DNA from: VFKU01 sp964620045
Lineage (GTDB): Bacteria; Hydrogenedentota; Hydrogenedentia; Hydrogenedentales; GCA-2746185
Length of the DNA stretch: 64,000 nucleotides
NCBI GenBank assembly: GCA_964620045.1
Contig: CAZUJL010000009.1
Location: 62,001-126,000, forward strand
Direction of reading: 5' to 3'
In this document: in pieces, positions 8,450 to 17,533 of the stretch
Layout of the letters: the number at the start of each line of letters is the position of its first letter
Numbering within the stretch: position 1 is the first letter of the stretch
Made by a program: the position numbers and the translations under genes
The notes under the pieces: model-generated
What the model was told of the DNA's origin: nothing
Database searches by the model: none
Seen by the model: only the letters and a program-made list of their open reading frames with translations

Positions 8450-8872
8450 CTACTCCCCGCTTCCCGGCACTTGATTGGCGAGGCCTTCGGGTACGCGGAC
8501 GGGGCGCATGGTGCGGGAATCGACGAAGGCGCCGCGTTGCCAGGCCGTGCAGCGGACGGCGCCTTTCACGACGAACTCCGCGTCGAGATAGAAGGTCGCT
8601 TTGCCGAATTTTTTGACCCACATGCGCCCGGTGACCTCGCGATCGTTCAGCGAAATGCCGAGGTGGTAGTCGACATGCGTGTTCACGATGATCGGCACCG
8701 TGTGATCCTTGCGCATGCCTTCCAGCGGGAAGTAAGTGTCGAGCAACTGCAGGCGCAGGTCTTCGAGCCAGCGAATGTAGACGATGTTGTTCACGTGACC
8801 GACGAAGTCGATGTCGTAGGTCTTCACGCGAATCGGCAGTTCGACGAGCAGATGGCGGGGTTCAGCGGTCAT
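8450..8872 (-). CDS. Hotdog-fold acyl-CoA thioesterase (4HBT/YbgC-like)
   Basis: Predicted acyl-CoA thioesterase, 140 aa. Start at 8872 is chosen for its GGGAG ribosome site 9 bases upstream and because the longer frame has no support; it overlaps the end of smpB by 11 bases, so the two are likely co-transcribed. D-I-D-F-V-G-H-V-N-N-I-V-Y near residues 19-31 matches the catalytic Asp and G-H-V-N-N loop of 4-hydroxybenzoyl-CoA thioesterase-type enzymes, followed by the long hotdog helix (I-R-W-L-E-D-L-R). Substrate chain length cannot be read from the sequence. The last ~15 residues are a non-conserved tail. Confidence 0.87.
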   Translation of the reverse strand: MTAEPRHLLVELPIRVKTYDIDFVGHVNNIVYIRWLEDLRLQLLDTYFPLEGMRKDHTVPIIVNTHVDYHLGISLNDREVTGRMWVKKFGKATFYLDAEFVVKGAVRCTAWQRGAFVDSRTMRPVRVPEGLANQVPGSGE

Positions 8873-9338
8873 CGGGCTTTCTCCCTTTCGCGGCATCCAC
8901 GAGCGCGCGATCCATGTCACGCTGCACTTCGCGCTTGATGATCACGTCGCGTTTGTCGGCGAACTGGCGGCCTTTGCACACGCCGACTTCGACCTTCACT
9001 TTACCGGCCTTGAAATACACCTTGAGCGGCACCATCGTGAGCCGCTTTTCGATCACACGCGCGCCGAGCTTTACGATTTCGGCTTTGTGCATCAGGAGCT
9101 TGCGCGGACGCTCCGGCTCGTGGTTGTGGATGTTGCCGAAGGCGTACGGCGGAATGTGTGCCTTCATCAGGTACAACTCGCCGCGGCGTTCCTCGACATA
9201 GCTGTCCTTCAGCGTGAGCGAGCCCGCGCGGAGCGACTTCACCTCCGTACCCGTGAGCGCGATGCCGGCCTCGTGTCGTTCGAGGACGTCGTAGTCGCGC
9301 CGGGCCTGGCGGTTCTCAGCGATGATTTTTTCGGACAT
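8862..9338 (-). CDS. smpB: SsrA-binding protein SmpB
   Basis: tmRNA partner in trans-translation, rescuing stalled ribosomes; 158 aa, normal length. The beta-barrel has the diagnostic N-R-Q-A-R-R-D-Y near the start, T-G-T-E-V-K-S-L-R-A-G (residues ~29-39), N-I-H-N-H-E-P-E-R-P-R-K-L-L (~69-82), and a basic C-terminal tail K-G-R-Q-F-A-D-K-R that enters the mRNA channel. The TGA overlaps the start region of the thioesterase gene. The tmRNA gene itself is not in this window. Confidence 0.97.
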   Translation of the reverse strand: MSEKIIAENRQARRDYDVLERHEAGIALTGTEVKSLRAGSLTLKDSYVEERRGELYLMKAHIPPYAFGNIHNHEPERPRKLLMHKAEIVKLGARVIEKRLTMVPLKVYFKAGKVKVEVGVCKGRQFADKRDVIIKREVQRDMDRALVDAAKGRKPDDR

Positions 9339-9375
9339 GGGGCGAGTATAGAAAAATTAGGGCCGCGCGGGCACC

Positions 9376-9564
9376 CTTTGGACTGCGGCAGCTCGCTGCC
9401 GCTTTGAAGGAGCCAGCGAAGCTGGCGGTGTTTGGCCGAAGCCATCCTAAAAACCTACAGCGCTCATCCTGGAATGAGCGCTGCTGTTTTGATCTAGGAC
9501 TTCTGTGCGACGCCGCCAGATTCGCTGGCTTAGGAAAGCGGCAGCGAGCTGCCGCAGTCCAAAG
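9376..9564. repeat. 189-bp nested inverted-repeat element
   Basis: Occupies nearly the whole gap between smpB and tolB. The ends are a perfect 30-bp inverted repeat (9376-9405 and 9535-9564), each containing the palindromic GCGGCAG-CT-CGCTGCCGC type core. Inside, 9411-9428 pairs with 9513-9530 (17 of 18). At the centre, CAGCGCTCAT (9458-9467) pairs with ATGAGCGCTG (9474-9483). No coding capacity is evident. The right end lies 6 bases beyond the tolB stop, so it could act as a transcription terminator or mRNA-end protector. It looks MITE/REP-like, but no target-site duplication was identified. Confidence 0.78.
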
Positions 9565-9569
9565 AGGGA

Positions 9570-10904
9570 TTACTGTCTCCGCGGCCCCCACGAGGGACCT
9601 TCGGCGACGAGGTGATTCAGGTTGCCCACCATGCGCACGACGCCGGTTTCAACGGTGGCGGTATAGAGCTGCGCCTTGCCGGTGCGCGAGGACTGGAACA
9701 TGATGTGGCGCGAATCGGGCGACCAAGCCGGCGATTCGCTGCTGCCCACGGACTGCGTGAGCGCGCGGGCGCCGCTGCCATCGGCATTCATCGCCCACAG
9801 CTCAAGGCCCTGCCCGTCCTTCTCGGTGATGCACGCGATCATGTTGCCGTCGGGCGACCAGGCCGGGTCATACACGCTGCCGCCCTGGAAGCTGACGCGC
9901 CGCTGGCCGGAGCCGTCGGCATTCATCACGTACACCTGCGGGCGGCCGTCGCGGTCGGACACGAACACGATCTGCTTGCCATCGGGCGAGTACTGCGGAC
10001 CGGTGTCGCCGAACTTATTGTTGGTCAGGCGCGTCTCGCCGGAGCCGTCGGCACCCTTCACGTAAATTTCCGTGTTGCCGTCCTTGCTGAGCACGTAGGC
10101 GAGCTTCGAACCGTCGGGCGACCACGCCGGCGCGTGGTTCAGGCCCGTGCGCTTGGAGAACACGCGCGAGGTGCCGGTCTGGCGATCGAAAATGTAAATC
10201 CACGGGAAACGGTCTTTGTACGACATGTACGCGATCTGGCGGCCATCGGGCGAGAACTTCGGCTTGATCGAGATCGAGCCGTGCTTGGTCACCTGCGTGA
10301 CCTTGCCCGCGTCGTAATCGGCAATGTAAATCTCCTTCACCTTTCCCTGGCCGCCGCTGAAGGTGATTTCCGTCGAGGCCACGCCCGCGACGCCGGTCTG
10401 GAAGCGCACGGCCTCGTCGGCGAACTGGTGCGCGAGCAGACGCACCCATTGCGGGTCCGCACGCAGGCGCTTGCCGATGACCTGCGAGCCGGTGGGCACG
10501 TCGAACAGGCGGCACTCGGCCACGACCATGTTGCCCTCGCTGCGCACGACGCCGTGCACGAGGTTTTCGGCCGGCGTAGTGCGCCAACCGACGAAATCGA
10601 TCCCGGCCACGTCGGTCGGCATCGCGCGGAAGGCGGGCGGGTACTGGTTCGCCTGAACGATGGTGAACAGGCCGGTGAAATCGAGGTCATTCGCGCAGAC
10701 CTGCGCGAGCAACGGTGCATAGCTTTCCAGGCCTGGGGCGGTCACAAACGGCGGCACCGCGACTTTCAGCCGTGAATCGACTCCGACGTTGGTTCGAAGT
10801 TGCACAGCACCCTGCTGCTGCACGGTCTGCTGCGCGTGTGCTGAGATGGCGAAAATTGCTGCAATGACAATGGCCCCGATTCGCGAAACGAAATTCATAC
10901 TCAC
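9570..10904 (-). CDS. tolB: Tol-Pal system beta-propeller protein TolB
   Basis: Periplasmic component of the Tol-Pal envelope-constriction system, about 444 aa. The start is GTG at 10904, overlapping the TGA of tolA in a GTGA; an ATG two codons later (10898) is equally possible. A signal peptide follows (hydrophobic core I-V-I-A-A-I-F-A-I-S, cleavage near A-H-A-Q). After an N-terminal alpha/beta domain come repeated propeller blades of the type W-S-P-D-G-x-x-(I/L)-A-(Y/F), spaced about 43 residues apart, for example A-P-A-W-S-P-D-G-S-K-L-A-Y. Translational coupling to tolA is strong evidence for function. pal and tolQR are not adjacent. Confidence 0.95.
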   Translation of the reverse strand: MSMNFVSRIGAIVIAAIFAISAHAQQTVQQQGAVQLRTNVGVDSRLKVAVPPFVTAPGLESYAPLLAQVCANDLDFTGLFTIVQANQYPPAFRAMPTDVAGIDFVGWRTTPAENLVHGVVRSEGNMVVAECRLFDVPTGSQVIGKRLRADPQWVRLLAHQFADEAVRFQTGVAGVASTEITFSGGQGKVKEIYIADYDAGKVTQVTKHGSISIKPKFSPDGRQIAYMSYKDRFPWIYIFDRQTGTSRVFSKRTGLNHAPAWSPDGSKLAYVLSKDGNTEIYVKGADGSGETRLTNNKFGDTGPQYSPDGKQIVFVSDRDGRPQVYVMNADGSGQRRVSFQGGSVYDPAWSPDGNMIACITEKDGQGLELWAMNADGSGARALTQSVGSSESPAWSPDSRHIMFQSSRTGKAQLYTATVETGVVRMVGNLNHLVAEGPSWGPRRQ

Positions 10905-11764
10905 CCTGTTCCCCCCTGCGCTGGTTGCTGAAGCGCATCGACACTAAACACGTAAACGACGTCCTGTTTCTCCGCCGCATACTCAAGCGGTAGCGGCGGC
11001 AATGGTTGTGCGGCAATGATGGCGTTGATGCCCGCCTGGGCCAGTGCCTGGTTCGCGGCCTTCACAATCGTCGGCTGACTGAGCAGCATGCCATTTCGGC
11101 CGACCGTGAACATGATATGCACTTCGCGTTGATCCGGCGACAAATCGACTCCCGCCGGCACCATGAAGAATTTCTCCACCTTGCGCTGCACGTTGCGGCC
11201 CCAGGCGTTGAGGATCGAGGGCAACTGGTTCTGCTGCACGCCGGCGGACGGCGGCGGCGTCTGCGCGACAACCTCGGGCGTGGGCATCGTCGTCGGCGCG
11301 CCGGCCGGAACGATCGGCTCGAGCTTCTTTTCCGGCTTCTTGGGTGCCGGCTTCGGTTCGGGCTTCTTTTCTTCTTTTTTAGGTTCCGGCTTGGGTTTCG
11401 GCTTTTCTTCCGCGACCTTTTTCGGTTCCTCTTTCTTGGGCTCTTCTTTCTTCGGTTCCGGCTCCGGTTCTTTCTTCGGTTCCGGTTTGGGTTCTTCCTT
11501 TTTGGGCTCCGGCTTCGGTGGTTCGGGTTTGGGGGCAGGGGGCGGCGGGGCGACGGCTTTCGCTTCGGGGTTCGGCGAGGGCGTCGGCGGCGCGGGGAAA
11601 TTCACCTCAAAGGAGATGGGAATGGCCTTGGGCGCGGGCGGCCGCCAGTTGGTGATCGTAATCACGAAGAGGCTCAGATGCACGACGGCCGAAAACACGA
11701 CCGCTGCTTGCAGCGATCGTGAACGTGTGGCGCTTTGCCAATAGCGAAGGGTCGCCGTGGCCAT
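10901..11764 (-). CDS. tolA: TolA/TonB-like energy-transducing protein
   Basis: Inner-membrane protein that spans the periplasm to link proton-motive force to the outer membrane; 287 aa. One N-terminal transmembrane anchor (A-A-V-V-F-S-A-V-V-H-L-S-L-F-V, residues ~20-34) contains the S-x-x-x-H-L motif of TonB/TolA anchors. A ~110-residue Pro/Lys/Glu repeat region follows, based on K-K-E-E-P-K-P-E-P units, which should form a rigid extended linker. The C-terminus (V-H-I-M-F-T-V-G-R-N-G, then A-I-I-A-A-Q-P-L-P-P-L-P) is a TonB-C/TolA-III type domain. GTGA overlap with tolB favours TolA over TonB. tolQ and tolR are missing here, so the motor must be encoded elsewhere. Confidence 0.85.
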   Translation of the reverse strand: MATATLRYWQSATRSRSLQAAVVFSAVVHLSLFVITITNWRPPAPKAIPISFEVNFPAPPTPSPNPEAKAVAPPPPAPKPEPPKPEPKKEEPKPEPKKEPEPEPKKEEPKKEEPKKVAEEKPKPKPEPKKEEKKPEPKPAPKKPEKKLEPIVPAGAPTTMPTPEVVAQTPPPSAGVQQNQLPSILNAWGRNVQRKVEKFFMVPAGVDLSPDQREVHIMFTVGRNGMLLSQPTIVKAANQALAQAGINAIIAAQPLPPLPLEYAAEKQDVVYVFSVDALQQPAQGGTG

Positions 11765-11963
11765 GGGTAGTCCCCCTAACCCCTGAGCACGCTGGATTTT
11801 ACCGTTCTAACGCGGTCTGGATCAATGAAATCACGGGGAACGCAATCGGGCATCGGGGCGAATCCACGTCTATTGAAACATTCCGGACTCCTCTTATCCT
11901 CCGCCGCGTAAACAGGTTCCGCGCACCTAGACCCCCGCGCGTCGAATCCATAGAATACGCGCC

Positions 11964-13440
11964 ATGCATGCAACCCCTGCGCCGGAATATGCCGCCCACT
12001 ATCCGCGCGCGCTGTTGGGGGTCTACATTCGGACGACGCTGTGGTACCTCGGGTTTGTGGCGCTGTTGTGGATGGTGGGATTCGAGGCCATTCACGGGCA
12101 CCCGACACCGTTTTACGCACTAATCGCACCCATTGGGCTGGCGTGGGACGAGCTCCTGTGGGCGGTCGGCGCGGGCCTGGTGGCGGTCGCGCTGCTCATT
12201 TTCCTGATTCGAAGCTTCCTGCCGTGTGTGGTCGGCGCGGAACCGCAGGGCGACCACGGGGGGGTCACCCCTGCACACGGAAATCGGCGGGCTTACGCGG
12301 CGACAGTTGGCGTTGCTGGTCGCGTTCGCGGCCCTCTTCCCCGCCGTCGTGGCGATGATGCGCGGCGGCTTCGATGGCATCTCGCAGGCCTATTCGCGGC
12401 AGAGCTACGAGTACATCAACGACATTGGTGTGGGCGGCTCGATCCGCGGCCTGTTCCACGACTATGAGAAGTACCACAAGCTGCTCTCGATGCACTCGAA
12501 GGTGCATCCACCCGGACCAATCGCGATTTTGTGGATGCTGTCGTATGTCGCGGGGCGCACGCCGATGGGGTTATCGATCGCCACGATCCTTTTCGGCGCG
12601 CTGTCGGTGCTGCCGATGTATTGGCTCGCGCGCGACATCCTCGGCGAATGGCGCGGCCGGATCGCGGTGCTGCTCTACGCGCTGATGCCGACCGTGGTGC
12701 TGTTCACGGCGACCAGCGCGGACATCACCTTCATGCCGTTTACGCTGATGACGTTGTTTTTGTTTTGGCGATCAATTCATGTCGAATCGACAAAGCTCGC
12801 GGGTACGTTCGCCCTCCCACTCTGTGCCGGAGTTTTGTATGGATGGTTGGGATTGGTGTCATTTTCGTTGCTCTCAATCGGCGTGTTCTTTGCGTTGATT
12901 GGATTGTGGCGTCTGTTCGATGCGCGGTACCGCTGGGCCGTGGTGCGCACCGCCGTGTTGATGCTCATCGGCGCGATTGGCGTGCATCTGCTCGTGTATG
13001 CCTGGTCGGGTTACAACACGATGACGGTGTTTGAATTGTCGAAACAGCAATTCGATACGGACCAGATCAATCTGGACCTGATGGATCCGCGTTGGCCGGC
13101 GTGGGCCTTCAAAATCGTGAACCCGATGTGCTGGTTTTTCTTCGCGGGCATTCCCGTGTCGGTGTTGGCGCTGCGTCGCATGCAGTCGTCCTTCTCCCGC
13201 AAAAATTTCCTCTTTCTGCTCGTTGGCCTGACGCTTCTGGCCTTCGATATACTTTATCTCGCGCGCGGCGAGGGCGAGCGTTCGGCGATGTACATCATGC
13301 CGTTTATCGTGTTGCCGGCCGCGCACATGATCGACGAAATCTGCGCCGCCGCGCGGTCGTGGCGTCCGCTTACGATCACGCTTGCGTGCCTCGGCGCTCA
13401 ATGTATCGCGACCGAGGCGATTCTGTACACGTATTGGTGA
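11964..13440 (+). CDS. Membrane glycosyltransferase (GT39/PMT-like), frameshifted
   Basis: Polytopic glycosyltransferase probably using polyprenyl-phosphate sugars, about 490 aa when joined. The N-terminal ~99 codons start at ATG 11964 and include two membrane helices. The rest continues in the +1 frame with T-E-I-G-G-L-T-R-R-Q-L-A-L-L and the catalytic-type loop region R-Q-S-Y-E-Y-I-N-D-I. The frames meet at a run of seven G at 12258-12264; six G would join them seamlessly. The stop at 13440 is 7 bases before the next glycosyltransferase, suggesting an operon. The break may be a sequencing error, a real mutation or phase variation. If unspliced, the first frame ends at 12467. Confidence 0.72.
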
Positions 13441-13447
13441 AGCTTCG

Positions 13448-14188
13448 ATGTGGCGCAATCAAAAAGTCTCGGTCATCTTCCCCACCTACAACGAAAAGGA
13501 CTCGATCCGCGCCGCGATCGAGGACTTCTTCCGCTGCGAACATGTGGATGAGATTTTGGTGGTGAACAACAACGCCGCGGCGGGCACGGACGAGGAAGTG
13601 AAGCCTACGCGCGCGCGACTGGTGCACGAATCGCGGCAGGGCTATGGCCACGCGATCTGGCGCGGGCTGAAGGAAGCAACCGGCGACCTGCTGATCATCG
13701 CCGAGCCGGACGGCACCTTCTCCGGGAATGACGTGTACAAGATGTTGGCATACTCCGACGACGTGCCGGTGGTGTTTGGCACGCGCACCTCGCGCGAGTT
13801 CGTGTGGGAAGGCGCGAACATGGGATTCCTGCTCAAGTTCGGCAACTGGGCCGTCGGCAAGCTGGTCGAGTTCCTGTTCAATACGACGATTCTCACCGAC
13901 GTCGGCTGCTCGATGCGCCTGTTCCGGCGCGACGCGTACGAAAAAATCGCGCCGCAGTTCAGCATTGGCGGTTCCGCCTTCGGCCCTGAAATGCTATTGC
14001 TCACGATCCTAAACGACCTTCCCTTCGTCGAGATCGCGGTGAACTACAAGAAGCGCGTGGGCGTATCGAGCGTCACCGGGAACAAATTCCGTGCGGCGGT
14101 GCTCGGCATGGAAATGACGCTGATGGTGCTGCGCTACCGTGTGAAGTCCTGGTTCGGCTGGCGGCCGTCGGTCAATTCGCAGCAGTAA
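13448..14188 (+). CDS. Family 2 glycosyltransferase
   Basis: Inverting nucleotide-sugar-dependent glycosyltransferase, GT-A fold, 246 aa, cytosolic face of the membrane. Start at ATG 13448, seven bases after the upstream stop. V-S-V-I-F-P-T-Y-N-E-K-D-S-I at residues ~8-21 is the GT2 nucleotide-binding strand, and A-E-P-D-G-T-F-S supplies the D-x-D-like metal site. D-V-G-C-S-M-R-L-F-R-R matches the dolichol-phosphate-mannose-synthase type, so a polyprenyl-phosphate sugar synthase feeding the neighbouring GT39-like enzymes is plausible (inference). The last 17 bases overlap the convergent minus-strand gene ending at 14172. Confidence 0.9.
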   Translation: MWRNQKVSVIFPTYNEKDSIRAAIEDFFRCEHVDEILVVNNNAAAGTDEEVKPTRARLVHESRQGYGHAIWRGLKEATGDLLIIAEPDGTFSGNDVYKMLAYSDDVPVVFGTRTSREFVWEGANMGFLLKFGNWAVGKLVEFLFNTTILTDVGCSMRLFRRDAYEKIAPQFSIGGSAFGPEMLLLTILNDLPFVEIAVNYKKRVGVSSVTGNKFRAAVLGMEMTLMVLRYRVKSWFGWRPSVNSQQ

Positions 14189-15824
14189 CACCGGCCCACC
14201 GCAGCAGCAGGAAGCCTTCCGGAGCCGTTCCGCCGATCCGATACGGCAGCACGCCGATGCGGTGCGAATAGAATCCGGCGGAGGCGTTCACGTCGAAGGT
14301 CGTCGCGGCGGTCCGATAGGGTTCGGACAACGTTTCGACCGGTTCAAATCCTGGCGGAAGCGGCGACCACACGTGCGCGGCGTAGGCGTCGACCACGAGG
14401 TAGTCGCCGGGATCCATCAGCGGCCGGGTGGGGTCGGCGAAACTTTGTTTCTCGCTGAACGCGAGCGGCCGCGCGCCGGCTTTCATCACGTGGTACTCGA
14501 AGCCCCAATACGCGACGTAATAGAGCGGCACGTTGTCCTGCTTCGCGCGGGCAACGGCGCGGTTCGCGGCATCGAGATCATGCTTTGCGACGTCGTCGTC
14601 CGCGATGAGCAGCCACAGGCACAGCGCGAATCCCACGACGCAGGAGACGACATTTAGCTGGAAGCGCTCTTGATTGACCAGCAGCAGCACTACGATCGCG
14701 GGGATGATCGGCAGCAGCGTGCGCGCGCTGATGTAGTGGTTGATGAAAATCGTGAAGATCAGCGTTCCCGCGATCCAGCAACCGAACAGCACGGCATCGG
14801 CGCGTGAAAGATCGGGAAGACTTCGCGCGGCTCCGATCAAAATTACGGCGCCCGCGAAGAAAAAAATTGCGAGGTGCAACAGAACGCCCGTGCCATAGGG
14901 ATCACTCTCCCCCACGAACAACTGCGCGAGCGAGTAGCCACCCATGATCGGCGCGCAGAGCATGATCGCGAGCACGGCGGACACGCCGCTGAGCCACAGA
15001 CCCGCGCGCGCGGCAGCGGGAATCGCGAGCGGCAGCAGGCATCCGCCGAGAAACACGATGGTGAGCAGCGGACGCGTGCCGCTGGTCTCCCCCCCGCGCC
15101 ATTTCTCGGCGAGCGCGACGCCGGCGGCATCGGAGATCGACGTGATGCCGTACTTCGTGTACATGTACGCCTGAAACGCGCCGAAGACAGCGAGCGGTAT
15201 CACGAGCCACAGGAACCAGAGGCGTGGTCGAGGACTGCGCAACAGGCCATCAAGCAACAAGAGAGGAATAATGGTGACGCCGAAAAATTTCACCAGCGGG
15301 GCAACTGCAGCACACGCCATCGAGATCCCGAGCCAGCGCTGCGAATTACCCTCGAACGCCCTCCGCCACGCGACGATCGCCCACACATAACACGCGAGCA
15401 AGGGCGTGTCCGTCATCAATGTGGACGCGCTGATCAAAAACGCGGGCGTCAGCACGCTCAGCGCCACGGCGGCACCCGCGCGCAGGCCGAGGTCGCGCGC
15501 GAGTTCAAACGCACCGAGCGCGGCGAGGCCCGCGAAGGGCAGCATGTAAACGTGCAGCGCGATGATGTTCCAATCGCTGATCACGCCGATGAGCGCGAGC
15601 CAGTACGACACCGCCGGCGGGTTGTGGTTGACCATATAAATCGGAACTTTTTCGACGCCGTAGTCGACGTCGAACCCGAAAAAATCCAGCGGCGCTTTCG
15701 CGATCTGTTCCGCCACCCATATGAACACGTGGTCGTCCGCCTGGTATGGCTTGGCGATAAAAGGCAGCAACAGCACGACCGGCAATAGAAACACCGCCGC
15801 GCGCTGGAACGCGAGCGACTTCAC
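14172..15824 (-). CDS. GT39-like membrane glycosyltransferase B
   Basis: Polytopic membrane protein, 550 aa, about eleven hydrophobic segments. Start is GTG 15824, overlapping the previous stop as GTGA, with GAAGGGG upstream; the longer frame is only upstream-gene overlap. The first helix is followed by Y-Q-A-D-D-H-V-F-I-W-V-A-E-Q-I, an acidic pair in the first periplasmic loop typical of ArnT/PMT-type (GT39/GT83) catalytic sites. N-H-N-P-P-A-V-S-Y-W-L-A-L lies in the next loop. It is clearly paralogous to the gene just upstream (same W-V-A-x-Q-I, N-P-P, T-x-M-T-D motifs), a tandem duplication. Role likely in lipid or protein glycosylation. Confidence 0.83.
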   Translation of the reverse strand: MKSLAFQRAAVFLLPVVLLLPFIAKPYQADDHVFIWVAEQIAKAPLDFFGFDVDYGVEKVPIYMVNHNPPAVSYWLALIGVISDWNIIALHVYMLPFAGLAALGAFELARDLGLRAGAAVALSVLTPAFLISASTLMTDTPLLACYVWAIVAWRRAFEGNSQRWLGISMACAAVAPLVKFFGVTIIPLLLLDGLLRSPRPRLWFLWLVIPLAVFGAFQAYMYTKYGITSISDAAGVALAEKWRGGETSGTRPLLTIVFLGGCLLPLAIPAAARAGLWLSGVSAVLAIMLCAPIMGGYSLAQLFVGESDPYGTGVLLHLAIFFFAGAVILIGAARSLPDLSRADAVLFGCWIAGTLIFTIFINHYISARTLLPIIPAIVVLLLVNQERFQLNVVSCVVGFALCLWLLIADDDVAKHDLDAANRAVARAKQDNVPLYYVAYWGFEYHVMKAGARPLAFSEKQSFADPTRPLMDPGDYLVVDAYAAHVWSPLPPGFEPVETLSEPYRTAATTFDVNASAGFYSHRIGVLPYRIGGTAPEGFLLLRWAGVTAAN

Positions 15825-17533
15825 TGCGCAGCCCCTTCGGCGGCATCGGCGACGTAGCTCGGGCCCTTCCACCGATACAGGCCGTACTCCTCGCGACTGC
15901 GCGGCGCGAACTTGTACGGCAGGATTCCGGAGAGGTGCGAGTAGAACCCGGCCTGATCCGCGGGATGATAGGTCGCGATGGCGGCCGGATTCGGCACGGA
16001 ACTGAACTCGATCTCCTCAAAATTTTCCGGCGGCCGGCGCCATTTTTCGCGACCATCGCTGCTCACCGCGAGCAGGTCGCCGTGTTGCATGTGAATCTTC
16101 AACTCTTCGCCCAGGCTCGTACCCGAGGCCGCGAACGGCGTCGCGCCCGACGGCTCGATGTAGTACTGGAATCCCCACAGGCCGGAGTAGTGCAGGTGCA
16201 CGCCGTCTTTTTGCGCGCGCTCGGCGAATCCCTGCGCCGCGTGACGGCCCGATTCGGCCACGGCGTAGTCCCCCCACGCCACCCACAGCGACAGCACGGC
16301 ACCGGCTGCAAGTGGCGCGAGCCGCGCAATCCGAAGGGCGGCCGTCTCCACTTCCGGCAGGCCGCGCGCGATCACGATCGCCAGCGCCGGCGCGAGCGGC
16401 AGCAGCGTGCGCGCGTTAATCAGGTGATTCACGGCGGTTGTGAAGATGATCGCGCCGTACACCCAGAGCGCGAGCAGCACGCCCTCCGCGCACGGTTTCT
16501 TCGCCAGGTTGCGCAGCGGCAGTATCAGCAGCACGCCGCCCGCGGCCAGCATGAGACCGACCTGAATCCGCATCGAAACATCGAAACGCTCGGTCAAGCC
16601 GAGCATAAGCTGCACGAGCGAGTACCCATCGATGCGGAACAGCATGCCGCCGGCGACGACGATCAGCCACGCCATCAGGCCAATCGGCCGCAGAATAAAC
16701 GGCGTGCACAGGGCCATCGGCGCGAAGCAGCCGCCGATGAACAGCAGCGTCACGATTTCGCGGAAAAATCCAGCGTCGCCTTGGCGCACGGAGTCGTCCT
16801 GCGCGACTTCGGCGGCGACCTGCAGCAGGTTCACGCCGTAGAGATACCAGCTCCACACGAAGAACAGCGCAAGCACAACAATCGGCGCTATTGACGCGAC
16901 GAGCCACAAACCCGGCTTCCGGCGCCTCAGCAGGGTGTACGCGATGAGTAACGGGATTGCGGTGATGGCGTAGTACTTCATCAATGCGCCGACGGCGATC
17001 AGCGCAAGCGCTGTGATGAGCTGTACGCGTTTGTTTGTATCCAACCAACGCAGCCAGAAAAAAATAGCCCATACGTAACACGCCGTCATGCCGATGTCGG
17101 TCATCACCGTCGTCGCGGACACGAGGAAACCCGGCGTGACCACCATCAGCGCGGCGGCGAACAGCGGGCGCGTGCACAATCGCGTGGCGACCAGGAATGT
17201 GCCAAGACTGCACAGTCCCGCGGCGAGCAGCGACGCCACGCGCAGCCACGGCTCGCCCCAGCCGCCGATCGCGCCGAAGAGCGCGAGGTAATACGAGAAG
17301 CCCGGCGGATTCTGGTTGTACTCATACATCGGCTGCGGGCCGCTGGAGCGGTTCACGTGGCCGCCGAAGAAATCGAGCGGCTCGTCGACGATTTGTTGCG
17401 CGACCCAGATGAACATTGGCTCGTCGATGTTGTACGCGCGGTTCACGAACGGCAGCAGCAACACGATCGGCAGAAAAAACGCGGCCGCCATCCGCGCCGC
17501 GCTGTGTTTCTTCTCGCTCGCTGCCGATTCCAT
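15821..17533 (-). CDS. GT39-like membrane glycosyltransferase A
   Basis: Polytopic membrane protein, 570 aa, tandem paralogue of the gene at 14172-15824. ATG 17533 is preceded by GGGAG at 7 bases. After the first helix, Y-N-I-D-E-P-M-F-I-W-V-A-Q-Q-I holds the conserved acidic pair (D-E) expected at the catalytic loop of GT39/GT83 enzymes, followed by N-Q-N-P-P-G-F-S-Y-Y-L-A-L-F-G. Central T-V-M-T-D-I-G-M and many Leu/Ala-rich helices follow; the C-terminus is a soluble periplasmic-type domain. First gene of a two-gene operon with a GTGA junction. The acceptor is unknown. Confidence 0.84.
   Translation of the reverse strand: MESAASEKKHSAARMAAAFFLPIVLLLPFVNRAYNIDEPMFIWVAQQIVDEPLDFFGGHVNRSSGPQPMYEYNQNPPGFSYYLALFGAIGGWGEPWLRVASLLAAGLCSLGTFLVATRLCTRPLFAAALMVVTPGFLVSATTVMTDIGMTACYVWAIFFWLRWLDTNKRVQLITALALIAVGALMKYYAITAIPLLIAYTLLRRRKPGLWLVASIAPIVVLALFFVWSWYLYGVNLLQVAAEVAQDDSVRQGDAGFFREIVTLLFIGGCFAPMALCTPFILRPIGLMAWLIVVAGGMLFRIDGYSLVQLMLGLTERFDVSMRIQVGLMLAAGGVLLILPLRNLAKKPCAEGVLLALWVYGAIIFTTAVNHLINARTLLPLAPALAIVIARGLPEVETAALRIARLAPLAAGAVLSLWVAWGDYAVAESGRHAAQGFAERAQKDGVHLHYSGLWGFQYYIEPSGATPFAASGTSLGEELKIHMQHGDLLAVSSDGREKWRRPPENFEEIEFSSVPNPAAIATYHPADQAGFYSHLSGILPYKFAPRSREEYGLYRWKGPSYVADAAEGAAQ

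Noticed and set aside
8873..8920. Longer thioesterase start at 8920
   Set aside because: The extra residues lie inside smpB without a ribosome site; the ATG at 8872 has a proper one.
12226..12300. Programmed ribosomal frameshift in the glycosyltransferase
   Set aside because: No slippery heptamer of the usual X-XXY-YYZ kind; a run of seven G is better explained by a sequencing error, phase variation or mutation.
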